Assembly: GCF_020103695.1 (NCBI RefSeq)
Contig: NZ_JAHXBF010000015.1
Span: 295,892 to 359,891, forward strand
Source of the DNA: Hyalangium versicolor
GTDB taxonomy: Bacteria > Myxococcota > Myxococcia > Myxococcales > Myxococcaceae
Length of the DNA stretch: 64,000 nucleotides
Reading direction: 5' to 3'
Shown: positions 16,701 through 23,622 of the stretch, in pieces
Layout: every line of letters starts with the position of its first letter
How positions within the stretch are numbered: position 1 is the first letter of the stretch
Position numbers and translations under genes: made by a program
The notes under the pieces: generated by a model
Database searches by the model: none
The model's input: the letters and a program-made list of their open reading frames with translations, nothing else
Told to the model about the DNA's origin: nothing

Positions 16701-16945
16701 GCCCCTCGCTCATGTGGGGCCTGTCCCTGCTGTCGTGGGATCACCGCCACGTCCTCCAGTCTCTCTTTGGGCGGCGCTCGCTGCACCCGCGGAGCACCGT
16801 GCTGCTGGAGCCCGGCAACATCGAGGCCGACTCGTGGCGCAAGGGTCGGAGCGTCCCGGGAGACACCCGGGTGCAGGTGGTCTCCAAAGCAACCGCCGAG
16901 CTCGCGCAGGCCCTTGGCCTCACGCCGTCAGGTGGCTCGCCGTGA
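13751..16945 (+). CDS. CHAT / nucleoside phosphorylase-like / SIR2-like multidomain conflict-system protein
   Basis: 1064 residues, cytoplasmic, with three domains. Residues about 105-352 form a CHAT (caspase-like) fold: the histidine motif IVHFIGHGGF is kept (His221), but the position of the catalytic cysteine (usually NAC) reads ILEGAP (about 264-269). Residues about 390-480 are an unassigned linker domain. Residues about 503-738 are a phosphorylase/nucleosidase of the MTAN type: LLTTTEVERQAL, VVIIGIAFGL, GEMEGAGAY with Glu690, and ICDWADG with the catalytic-type Asp713. Residues about 770-1055 look SIR2-like: DVILLRLYRGYL, then LLTEDDYLSSL and PSLMWGLSLLSWDHRHVL; the Rossmann GAG motif and catalytic His seem lost. 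No good ribosome binding site precedes the ATG. The stop overlaps the start of the nSTAND-WD40 gene, so the two are co-translated. Confidence 0.82.
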   Translation: MDRGGPPAPRRWLEIDIAQVGAEISAAVRLGGSAPPQLYSLGLGHTPDTLRQFGEWVKEAASRAASLTPSPPDAESLHAALFQKALQDALSQVEAVPGAEAPLLRLMPQDSHLQAVPWEALCRPGTGRDFVGASREVCLVRGVHSTKPWQPREVRGAVRLLVISPFDEAAPARLRAALYPSIEVGELEWLDSLTGPRATVAEVLDRLRHEPLPHIVHFIGHGGFDEAQVPRLRLADKGGQESWLAVGALAAELEMALRNLRLIILEGAPMGQPGALASAAERLAQAGADAVVAHLWPMQEEVSRRFSVGLYRALAGASEPSGDVARSLHEARRRVLEDFKGSAEAFSPVLYLRGRDSRLFDIRRPKGEPRSVQARAETAETNASPQGSVSLELWLSVPDPAALSREQLAESLASSYGARVAAPAFQERRFILPLKLPRQVLPQLLQDAESGALDRLLGQVGGRFAQEIREGSRCLFSHVPSTSFAPPPRFEDVSPEELKALLPQVDVVLLTTTEVERQALYEALKPFPGRAGLIEGALHNNTYRLGQFGRYVVAHVQSTMGSQARDGSMLTVRDAISEISPKAVVIIGIAFGLRPEKQRLGDVIIAETVVPYELQRVGEKTVHRGQPLACGPILSERFRTRREDWSLARGEDVVRVFQGPLLSGEKLTDNHAFRDALTEAFPTAHAGEMEGAGAYAVTERMGVEVILVKAICDWADGTKSDRAQPFAARAAVSLSQHVLAKRAVLEPLKIRESTSPAEPLTAAPVVLADDPAVRSLRELLRQPFSLLLGDSLLGDAWSTAVEGFRQALRDSLQKKAWVTPEGLPLSALTQRYALQFGAARLNSLFQSVFKDDLPALPLVDALAHWIQPGFHLTLLRLPVLEYALARHHSELPLYVIHPLRPGEDSPLIQRHVSGQTWVTLEEMPDALDPQRDVILLRLYRGYLPDKGFDTPLLTEDDYLSSLGGLEDVLPEDLANELRSTLHERPSLMWGLSLLSWDHRHVLQSLFGRRSLHPRSTVLLEPGNIEADSWRKGRSVPGDTRVQVVSKATAELAQALGLTPSGGSP

Positions 16946-19900
16946 GTGGCAATCCGTTCCTGGGCCCACAGCCGTACCGGGCCGCGGACCGCGAGCGCTT
17001 CTTCGGCCGGGAAGAGCTCATCCGGAAGCTGGCGAGCCGCATCCTCAGCCACCCCTGCATCACGCTGTACGGGCCCTCGGGGGCGGGCAAGTCCTCGCTG
17101 ATGCAGGCGGGCGTCATCCTCCATCTGGCCGAGACGCATGACTTCCGCACGGTCCGCATCGAGGGATGGCTCGCCTCGGAGCCGCCCCTCAAGCGCCTGG
17201 TCCAGGCCCTCTTCAAGGACTTGGAGCTGACCCCTCTGTCCGAGAGGCGGGAGCCGCACCAGGAGCTGGAGCTGGCCATGGAGCTGGCGGAGCAACGCTC
17301 TGACCGGCCCATCCTCATCTACCTCGACCAGCTCGAGCAGGTCTTCCTGCCGGGACGCGATGTCCGGCAGGCAGAAGCCCTCTTGAAGGGGCTGCACCTG
17401 CTCGCGAGCAAGCACGGGCGGGGCATCCACCTCGTGCTGGCACTGCGTGAGGATTACCTGGGACGTTTCCGGGATCGCGCACGCGGACGACGGGAGTTGT
17501 TGGAGCAGGGCTTCCGCCTGGGGCGGCTCACCGTCGGGGAGATGGCGAAGGTCGCCTGCCAGCTCGCGGAAGCGGGCAGCCCTTCTCAGCCGTGGGAGAG
17601 GCGCGAGGTGGTGGACCTGATGCTCCAGGTGCGTGTGGCCGGGCAGGGAGAGGGGGAAGAAGCCGAGGTGCAGGCGGCGTTCGCGCAGATCGTCTGCCGG
17701 GCCCTGTGGGAGGATCGAGCCAAGGGCGAGGGCTACGGTCCGGTGCGCGCCGAGCCCGTGCTCCACCAGTACCTGGAGACGACCCTGGAGGGCTTGGGCT
17801 CCTTGAAGGCGCATGCACGCCGCCTGCTGGAGGAGTACCTGGTCGCCACCGACGGAAGCCGGATGCTCTTGATGGAGCCTCAGGCGCGTGCGGCCCTGCC
17901 CAGCTTGTCCAAGGCGGAAGTCAACCGGGTGCTCGTCCATCTCGAGACGGCCGCCGTGCTTCATGCGGAGGAGCACGAGGGCAGTCGCTACTTCGAACTC
18001 GGGCATGACTGGCTGGCAAGAAAGGTCTTCGAGTTCCGGCAGGAGCGGCTCCAACAAGAGCAGGAGTCCGAGGAGATCGAACGAGATCTCGCCGTTCGCG
18101 GGAGACTGGCGACCCTCGCCATGGGAGCCCTCGGCGTGACCCTGGCCATGGGACTGCTCCTCCTCTGGGCGCTGCAGACCAAGACATGGGCCTTGGAACA
18201 GACGGATCGAGCACGGGAAGTCATGCTCATGGCCGGCATCCGTGAGATGGCCGGCCGTCACAGACTGGAGGTGGCGACCCGGCTCCTGCTGGAGGTCCAC
18301 CATCCCGAACACGCCTACCAATGGGATCAGCGTGCACTCGACGTGCTGATGGCGGGCGTCACCACGAGTGTGACGATGCGTTTCCAGGCGCCTGGGTTGG
18401 CCTCCTTCAGCCCCGACAGCCAGCATGTCGTCGTGGCCTGCTGGGATGGAACCGTGCAGGTGTGGAACACCGACGGTCGAGGGTCGCCCCTGGTGCTCAA
18501 GGGCCATGAGGCTGCGGTCACCTCCGCTTCCTTCAGCCAGGATGGAAGGCACATCGTCACCGCCTCCGTGGACACGACGGTCCGGGTCTGGAACGCCGAC
18601 GGCACGGGAGATTCCCTGCCGCTCATGGGGCATGAAGAGCGGGTCAACTCCGCGGCCTTCAACCGGGCCGGTGATCGCATCGTCACCGCCTCGGATGATG
18701 GAACGCTCCGGGTGTGGAAGACCGATGGCAGCGGGGCGCTCTGGGTGCTCAAGGACCATGCGTCCGCGGTCACCTCCGCTGTATTCAGCCCGGACGACAG
18801 CCGCATCCTCACGACGAGCGTGGAACCGGTAGCCCGGCTGTGGAACATCAATGGAAGCGGGGCCCTGCGGGAACTCACGGGGCATGCAGACCGGGTCACC
18901 ACGGCGGCGTTCAGCCCAGACGGAAGGCTCATCGTCACCGCATCTGCGGACAACACGGCCCGGGTGTGGAGCACCGAAGACACCCGCACGCCTCTGGTGC
19001 TCCAGGGGCATGAAGGACGGGTCAACACCGCGGCCTTCAGTCCAGACGGGAGGCTCATCGTCACCGCCTCGGATGACGGAACGGCCCGGGTGTGGAATGC
19101 CGATGGCAGCGGCACGCCACGGGTGCTCCGGGGGCACACGAAGCGTGTCACCTCCGCGGCCTTCAGCCCTGATGGACGCCGCATCGTCACGGCCTCGGAC
19201 GACTCCACGGCCCGCGTGTGGAGCGCGGATGGCAACGGGCTGTCATGGGTGCTCGTGGGGCACGAAGATGTGGTGACCTCCGCGGCCTTCAGTCCGGATG
19301 GACACTTCATCGTCACTGCGTCCCTCGACAAGACGGTCCGGGTCTGGAACGCCGAGGCGTCCAGGACTCCGAGAATGCTTGTGGGGCACGAAGACCTGGT
19401 GACCTCCGCGGACTTCAGCCCGGATGGGAAGCGCATTGTCACTGCGTCCGTGGACAAGACGGCCCGGATCTGGAACGCCGATGGCACTGGGGCGCCGCAG
19501 GTGCTCACAGGGCATGAGGAGGCTATCACCTCGGCGGCCTTCAGCGCGGATGGACAGCGCGTCGTCACCGCATCCAAGGACAAAACAGCCCGGGTCTGGA
19601 ACGCCGATGGCAGCGGGACGCCACTGGTGCTCCAGGGGCATGAGGCGGCGATCAACTCCGCGGCCTTCAGTCCAGATGGGGGCCGCATCGTCACCGCCAG
19701 TGATGACAGGACAGCCCGGGTCTGGAACACGGATGGGAGCGGAACTCCCTGGGTGCTCGCGGGACATGAGGGGCGGGTCATCACCGCGGCCTTCAGCCCG
19801 GATGGAAAGCACATCGTCACCACCTCGGAGGACAAGACGGCCCGGGTCTGGAACGCCGACGGCAGCGGGACGCCACGGGTGCTCCAGGGGCATGAGGCGA

Positions 19901-20526
19901 CGGTCAACTCCGCGGCCTTCAGTCCGGATGGGGGCCGCATCGTCACCGCCAGTGATGACAGGACAGCCCGGGTCTGGAACACGGATGGGAGCGGAACTCC
20001 CTGGGTGCTCGCGGGACATGAGGGGCGGGTCATCACCGCGGCCTTCAGCCTCGGTGGGCGCTACATCGTCACCACTTCGTATGACGGCACAGCCTGGGTG
20101 TGGAAGGCGGATGGGAGCGGGACACCACTGGTGCTCCGCGGGCATGGGGCCGCAGTCGTTTCCGCGGCCTTCAGCCCGGACGGACGCCGCATCGTCACCG
20201 CTTCGAATGACAGTTCGGCTCGGGTGTGGAACACCGATGGAAGTGGGACGCCGCTGGTGCTCAAGGCCGATGACGCATGGGTCACCACCGCGGCCTTCAG
20301 TCCCAACGGCGACCACATCGTCACCGCCTCATCTGACAGCATGGTTCGGGTATGGCCTGTCTCCATTGCCAGCTACCGCCACCTGCTGCTCGACGCCACC
20401 AAGGACTGTCTTTCCCCTGAGATACGCCAGGCCTATCTGGACGAAAACTCCGCCCGGGCCCAAGAGGGCTATGAGGAATGTGAGCACTCGTTTGGCCGCC
20501 CCCCGTTCTTCACGCAAGAGCGCTGA
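16942..20526 (+). CDS. nSTAND NTPase with transmembrane helix and 16 WD40 repeats
   Basis: The start is GTG 16942, overlapping the previous stop by 4 nt (GTGA); the protein has 1194 residues. It opens with the nSTAND signature NPFLGPQPYRAADRERFFGR, then Walker A GPSGAGKSSL (Lys50) and Walker B ILIYLDQLEQVF (Asp129), followed by a helical region to about 385. A single membrane helix (about 389-411) comes next. From about residue 475 there are 16 WD40 units of exactly 42 residues, with GHE...VTSAAFSPDG...IVTAS.D.TARVW patterns, enough for two propellers. The C-terminus ends YEECEHSFGRPPFF. Such proteins are thought to sense ligands through the repeats and switch by NTP hydrolysis. Together with the CHAT-type partner this predicts a sensor-effector pair anchored at the inner membrane. 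Two repeat pairs are nearly identical at the DNA level. Confidence 0.92.
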   Translation: MSGNPFLGPQPYRAADRERFFGREELIRKLASRILSHPCITLYGPSGAGKSSLMQAGVILHLAETHDFRTVRIEGWLASEPPLKRLVQALFKDLELTPLSERREPHQELELAMELAEQRSDRPILIYLDQLEQVFLPGRDVRQAEALLKGLHLLASKHGRGIHLVLALREDYLGRFRDRARGRRELLEQGFRLGRLTVGEMAKVACQLAEAGSPSQPWERREVVDLMLQVRVAGQGEGEEAEVQAAFAQIVCRALWEDRAKGEGYGPVRAEPVLHQYLETTLEGLGSLKAHARRLLEEYLVATDGSRMLLMEPQARAALPSLSKAEVNRVLVHLETAAVLHAEEHEGSRYFELGHDWLARKVFEFRQERLQQEQESEEIERDLAVRGRLATLAMGALGVTLAMGLLLLWALQTKTWALEQTDRAREVMLMAGIREMAGRHRLEVATRLLLEVHHPEHAYQWDQRALDVLMAGVTTSVTMRFQAPGLASFSPDSQHVVVACWDGTVQVWNTDGRGSPLVLKGHEAAVTSASFSQDGRHIVTASVDTTVRVWNADGTGDSLPLMGHEERVNSAAFNRAGDRIVTASDDGTLRVWKTDGSGALWVLKDHASAVTSAVFSPDDSRILTTSVEPVARLWNINGSGALRELTGHADRVTTAAFSPDGRLIVTASADNTARVWSTEDTRTPLVLQGHEGRVNTAAFSPDGRLIVTASDDGTARVWNADGSGTPRVLRGHTKRVTSAAFSPDGRRIVTASDDSTARVWSADGNGLSWVLVGHEDVVTSAAFSPDGHFIVTASLDKTVRVWNAEASRTPRMLVGHEDLVTSADFSPDGKRIVTASVDKTARIWNADGTGAPQVLTGHEEAITSAAFSADGQRVVTASKDKTARVWNADGSGTPLVLQGHEAAINSAAFSPDGGRIVTASDDRTARVWNTDGSGTPWVLAGHEGRVITAAFSPDGKHIVTTSEDKTARVWNADGSGTPRVLQGHEATVNSAAFSPDGGRIVTASDDRTARVWNTDGSGTPWVLAGHEGRVITAAFSLGGRYIVTTSYDGTAWVWKADGSGTPLVLRGHGAAVVSAAFSPDGRRIVTASNDSSARVWNTDGSGTPLVLKADDAWVTTAAFSPNGDHIVTASSDSMVRVWPVSIASYRHLLLDATKDCLSPEIRQAYLDENSARAQEGYEECEHSFGRPPFFTQER
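19632..20051 (+). repeat. Recent duplication of a two-blade WD40 segment
   Basis: The block 19632-19800 and the block 19884-20051 are nearly identical at the DNA level, offset by exactly 252 bp (two 126-bp WD40 units). Only a handful of substitutions were seen over about 168 bp, far fewer than between other units of the same gene. The array therefore seems to expand by in-register duplication. Confidence 0.85.
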
Positions 20527-20929
20527 GCCCCGCCCCTGGCCTTTCTTGTGAGCGGGAGGCCTACCGGAGTTGCTTCGGAGTGCGTGGTTTGGCTCGGTCG
20601 AGGATGGGTTAGTAACACGCGCCCTTCCACTCATATGCGTCCTCGCCACAGGGCGGCGCGGTGTTGGTCATCGGGTGCCAGCATCCGCTGTTGATCTCCA
20701 ATTGTTAGCGGCCTCGGCAGGGAGCACGCCGCTGCTCTGGAAGCGGGAGGTCAAGGAAGTGCATCACAGGCGTGGCTGGGCGCTGTGACCATCAACCGGA
20801 TGGCGCTCCGCCCACCGCCCCTCCGGTTCTACGCAGGCTCCATCGCGATGGTCATCCTCGGGGCAGGCTCACGCGTCAGGTCGATCTCCCAGATCATCCG
20901 GAGGGTGCCGCGCCATGCTCCTATTCGTC
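20527..20929. other. Intergenic region, no gene recognised
   Basis: About 400 bp between the WD40 gene and the convergent dioxygenase gene. Short plus-strand ORFs are present but lack domains and ribosome binding sites. A weak 5-bp hairpin (GGCCT/AGGCC at 20538-20561) lies just after the WD40 stop and might aid termination. Confidence 0.4.
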
Positions 20930-21835
20930 TCAATTCTCCGGGGAGAGCATGTCGGAGGGAAAGGTGTTGGGGTCCGCAGGATTGACGCCCGACTTTATCA
21001 GCGCCTTGACGTGCTCGCTGCTGGCATCGCACAAGGGAATGCCCGTCGAGGAGCGGACGATGAATGTCTTCCAGGCCAGCAGCGCACAATCCGGCATCTT
21101 CTGGGTTTGGAGCACGAAGTCACCCTGTTTGTCGGGTGCCGCCGTCTTGTCGGTCGAGTTGCGCGTGTCGCGGACACCGCGCGTGTTGTAGAGCGCCTGG
21201 GTGTTCAGGATGTCGTCGTTGAGCGAGTCCTCGAAGTAGAGTTGAGACGTCACGCTCTCGGTGCCCGCGATCTTGATGGTGAAGTGGATGTGCACGGTCC
21301 GGCTCTTGTACCAGCCAGGAAAGCAGGTATTGAAATCCACCCGGCCCTCGGTGTTCGTTGTCTGCACACCCCGGAACCAATGCGCGGCTCGCGCCTTCTC
21401 GTCATCGGGATTGCAGAGCGGGTGCTGATCGTCGCCCGAATAGACCCCCTCGGGTCCGGCATGCCAGATGTCCACGCTCGCCCCTGGAACGGGCTTGCAG
21501 TTCTCATCCAATACCCGGAACGCGAGCCGCACGGGCAGCCCCGCGTGACCCTCGCTGATGTCCTTGCGCACCTTCGTGCTCCCATAGCAGGGGCCCACGA
21601 CCTGCTCGCACGTCAGCTTGCACGCTGCTCCCACCTGGGAAGTGAAGGGATTGGGGTAGGCACTTGCGCCGGTCATCGCGGCGGTGCCTCCGGTGGCCCA
21701 GCCCTTCCCCATCTGCTTCGCGGGTTGCTTCGCCCACGCCAGGAAACGGGGAAGAGGAAGCGCCACCACCGCCAGACCCATCGCGCCGAGCAGCCCCCGG
21801 CGCGTCATGCTCTTCGTTTTCGTGCTCATTGGCAT
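20930..21835 (-). CDS. Intradiol ring-cleavage dioxygenase-like protein, Tat-exported
   Basis: 301 residues. The N-terminus MTRRGLLGAMGLAVVALPLP contains a twin-arginine motif and hydrophobic core, so export as a folded metalloprotein by Tat is likely. The core matches the protocatechuate/catechol intradiol dioxygenase fold: GPCYG, VDIWHAGPEGVYSGDD (first Tyr ligand), then CFPGWYKSRTVHIHF, which supplies the second Tyr and the two His ligands of a non-haem Fe(III). Family enzymes cleave catechols between the hydroxyls; exported members act on aromatic compounds outside the cytoplasm. It is longer than the family core at the C-terminus (about 60 extra residues). A LysR gene lies upstream on the same strand. 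The true substrate is unknown. Confidence 0.87.
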   Translation of the reverse strand: MPMSTKTKSMTRRGLLGAMGLAVVALPLPRFLAWAKQPAKQMGKGWATGGTAAMTGASAYPNPFTSQVGAACKLTCEQVVGPCYGSTKVRKDISEGHAGLPVRLAFRVLDENCKPVPGASVDIWHAGPEGVYSGDDQHPLCNPDDEKARAAHWFRGVQTTNTEGRVDFNTCFPGWYKSRTVHIHFTIKIAGTESVTSQLYFEDSLNDDILNTQALYNTRGVRDTRNSTDKTAAPDKQGDFVLQTQKMPDCALLAWKTFIVRSSTGIPLCDASSEHVKALIKSGVNPADPNTFPSDMLSPEN

Positions 21836-21882
21836 TTCGAAAATCTAAACGCCGCCTCTCCTCTGCGGGAGTGAGCAAATCA

Positions 21883-21921
21883 TGATGATCTCCATCGGCG
21901 TGGATGATGGATCATGATGGG
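21883..21921 (+). repeat. 39-bp inverted repeat, left copy (flanks LysR gene)
   Basis: This block matches the reverse complement of 22903-22941 at 37 of 39 positions. It lies 48 bp upstream of the dioxygenase start and contains GATCATGATGG. At its right end it carries ATGATGGG, the same bases that form the start of the LysR gene in the right copy. Similarity stops right after those bases. Confidence 0.85.
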
Positions 21922-21980
21922 GACACTTTGTACGGGCGACTCGAATAGCTCTCGTGCGAGCAATTACCCGTGGGCCGGGT

Positions 21981-22910
21981 TCATGCCTTTCGCCGAGGCG
22001 GTGCCGCGCGCTCAGCAGACGACAGGCGGCGCCTCAGCTCGTCGAGCAACCACCGGCCGGCGGTCCCCAGCACGCGGTCGCGTCTGTGGGCCGCATAGAT
22101 CGTCAGTCCATCGCTTGGGGTCGGATCCTCGTCGAGCTGGAGCGGTACCAATTGCCCCGCGGCGATCGGTCCGGCGACGAGATGCTCGGGCATACGACAC
22201 CACCCGAAGCCGGCAAGCAGGAAGTCGAGACGCCGCCCCAGATCGACGAAGCGCCAGAGCCTGGAACTCACGAGCCCATAATTGGCGCCGCCGGAATCGA
22301 ACGGATCCGACAGCACGAGCTGAACGTGCGGCTCCAGGTCTCCTCGCGTCACCGGCCGTCCGAGCATGGCGAGCGGATGAGCGGGCGCCACCACGGCTCG
22401 CAATCCGATGCGCAGCAGCGGGTAGGCGGCGATGTCGTCGGGGACAGTGGGCAGGAGCAGACAGATCGCCAGCGCGGCCGACCCGTTGCGCAGGCGTCGC
22501 AGCGCGCCTCCGAGCCCCTCGGTCGAGAAGCTGACCGGGAGATCAGGGAAGGTGCCGCTGAGCGCGCGAAGGCTATCGATCAGCGGCGTCGTCGGCACCA
22601 GGGGATCGATCGCGAGCGCGAGTTCGGGCTCCAGCCCCGCGCGGGTGCTTGCCGCCACCGCTTCGAACCGGGTCGCGCTCGCCAACACCAGCCGCGCCTG
22701 CTCGACGAGCACGCGCCCGATCTCGGTCAGCCGCGGCCGGTGACCGCTCCGGTCGAAGAGCAACACCCCCTGCATGTCCTCGAGCGTCGCCACGGCCTGG
22801 CTGATCGCCGATTGCGCACGGCGGAGCTTGCGGCCAGCAGCGGAAAAGCTGCCCATGTCGGCAATCGTCACGAGGACGCGCAGTTGATCCAGAGTGAGGT
22901 TGCCCATCAT
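21981..22910 (-). CDS. LysR-family transcriptional regulator
   Basis: 309 residues with the standard LysR layout: an N-terminal winged HTH (LTLDQLRVLVTIADMGSFSA, AGRKLRRAQSAISQAVATLE) and a C-terminal inducer-binding domain (ELALAIDPLV, then LLLPTVPDDIAAYPLLRIGL). The start is MMGN at 22910, with a second ATG 3 nt later. The start codon lies inside the right copy of a 39-bp inverted repeat, and the matching left copy lies beyond the 3' end of the gene, in front of the dioxygenase. LysR proteins typically bind such dyads and respond to small molecules, often aromatic compounds, so control of the dioxygenase is a sensible guess. The same-strand rather than divergent orientation is atypical. Confidence 0.9.
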   Translation of the reverse strand: MMGNLTLDQLRVLVTIADMGSFSAAGRKLRRAQSAISQAVATLEDMQGVLLFDRSGHRPRLTEIGRVLVEQARLVLASATRFEAVAASTRAGLEPELALAIDPLVPTTPLIDSLRALSGTFPDLPVSFSTEGLGGALRRLRNGSAALAICLLLPTVPDDIAAYPLLRIGLRAVVAPAHPLAMLGRPVTRGDLEPHVQLVLSDPFDSGGANYGLVSSRLWRFVDLGRRLDFLLAGFGWCRMPEHLVAGPIAAGQLVPLQLDEDPTPSDGLTIYAAHRRDRVLGTAGRWLLDELRRRLSSAERAAPPRRKA

Positions 22911-22941
22911 GATCCATCATCCATGCCGATGCAGATCATCA
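22903..22941 (-). repeat. 39-bp inverted repeat, right copy (covers LysR start)
   Basis: This is the inverted counterpart of 21883-21921 with two mismatches. It includes the LysR start codons at one end and the stop codon of the upstream hypothetical gene (22939-22941) at the other. It may be the regulator's own operator or one arm of an invertible segment. Confidence 0.85.
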
Positions 22942-23466
22942 CCCACCGGGTTCGCCGCCGGCGAGGAATGCCGCGTTGTCGATGCCGAAGCGATAGGGCT
23001 CCGCCTCGCCTCGGGCTTTCTCGAGGAAGGCGAGCGCCAGCGGCCGCGCTTCCAGCAGTGGCCGCTCGGCCATCCGAGCGCAGTCGGCAAGCTGTATGAG
23101 ATAGGTTCCGGCGTCGTGCGAGCTTGCCCCGGCGCGGAGGGCCGCTTCCCCACCCTCGATGAGAGCGCGGACGATCGCGGGCCCCGCGGTATCAGGCTCG
23201 TAGCGGAAGAGCTCTGTCAGCGCCTCGGTGAGCCCGTATGTCCCAGGCCGTATGGGACGCGCCACAAGCCTCGCCGCGATCGGCGCAATGATCAACGCTC
23301 CGCGATGGGTCAACTCGTAGGTAATGTGAAGGAGCGCCCATTCGCCCAGCGGCTCGAGGTCGAGGGCGTCGAGGAGCTCGTCGAGCGACGCCCGCTCCAC
23401 GTTCCTGCGAGCGGCAGCCCCCTGGTCATCGGCGCTGCGGCCCACCAGTAGTTCTATCAGTCGCAT
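22939..23466 (-). CDS. Hypothetical protein, translationally coupled to a 35-residue ORF
   Basis: 175 residues from ATG 23466: MRLIELLVGRSADDQGAAAR, a helical, acidic, soluble protein with no signal peptide or membrane segment. Segments such as LGEWALLHITYELTHRGALI and TEALTELFRYEPDTAGPAIV suggest a helical-bundle protein. No family is recognised. The start lies inside the end of the small ORF at 23457-23564 (10-nt overlap), so its translation is probably coupled to that ORF. Its stop lies within the inverted repeat that precedes the LysR gene, 28 nt upstream of the LysR start, so the three may form one transcript. Confidence 0.6.
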   Translation of the reverse strand: MRLIELLVGRSADDQGAAARRNVERASLDELLDALDLEPLGEWALLHITYELTHRGALIIAPIAARLVARPIRPGTYGLTEALTELFRYEPDTAGPAIVRALIEGGEAALRAGASSHDAGTYLIQLADCARMAERPLLEARPLALAFLEKARGEAEPYRFGIDNAAFLAGGEPGG

Positions 23467-23564
23467 GTCGCGTATTGACCTGCCGACAGATCGATCGGAT
23501 GCACGCTCCCGTAATACATGTTCTTCCCCTGTCTTGTCGCGACCTTGTTCTTCCGGGTGGCCAT
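23457..23564 (-). CDS. 35-residue small protein, coupled to downstream hypothetical
   Basis: ATG 23564 is preceded by GGGGAGC at suitable spacing. The peptide MATRKNKVATRQGKN, then MYYGSVHPIDL and SAGQYATCD, has a basic N-terminal half and a less charged C-terminal half ending near a cysteine. Its stop overlaps the start of the next gene (bases ATGCGACTGA shared). A dedicated ribosome binding site plus overlap argues for a real small gene. It could be an unrecognised peptide precursor, a regulator or a leader peptide; no family is known to me. Confidence 0.45.
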   Translation of the reverse strand: MATRKNKVATRQGKNMYYGSVHPIDLSAGQYATCD

Positions 23565-23622
23565 GTGCTCCCCTGTCGTTGAGCCCTGAGGACCAAAGCA
23601 TAGGCGGAGTGGAAACGAACGC

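Noticed and set aside
16741..20316. Long minus-strand frames opposite the nSTAND-WD40 gene, some with regular repeats
   Set aside because: The regularity is that of the WD40 units read backwards; no independent ribosome binding site or domain.
18390..20370. Evenly spaced repeats resembling a CRISPR-like array
   Set aside because: The period is exactly 126 bp, in frame, and encodes WD40 blades; the units are not separated by unique spacers of CRISPR size.
20785..20985. 66-codon ORF after the WD40 gene
   Set aside because: It has no ribosome binding site, no domain and unusual composition, and it overlaps the 3' end of the dioxygenase gene on the other strand.
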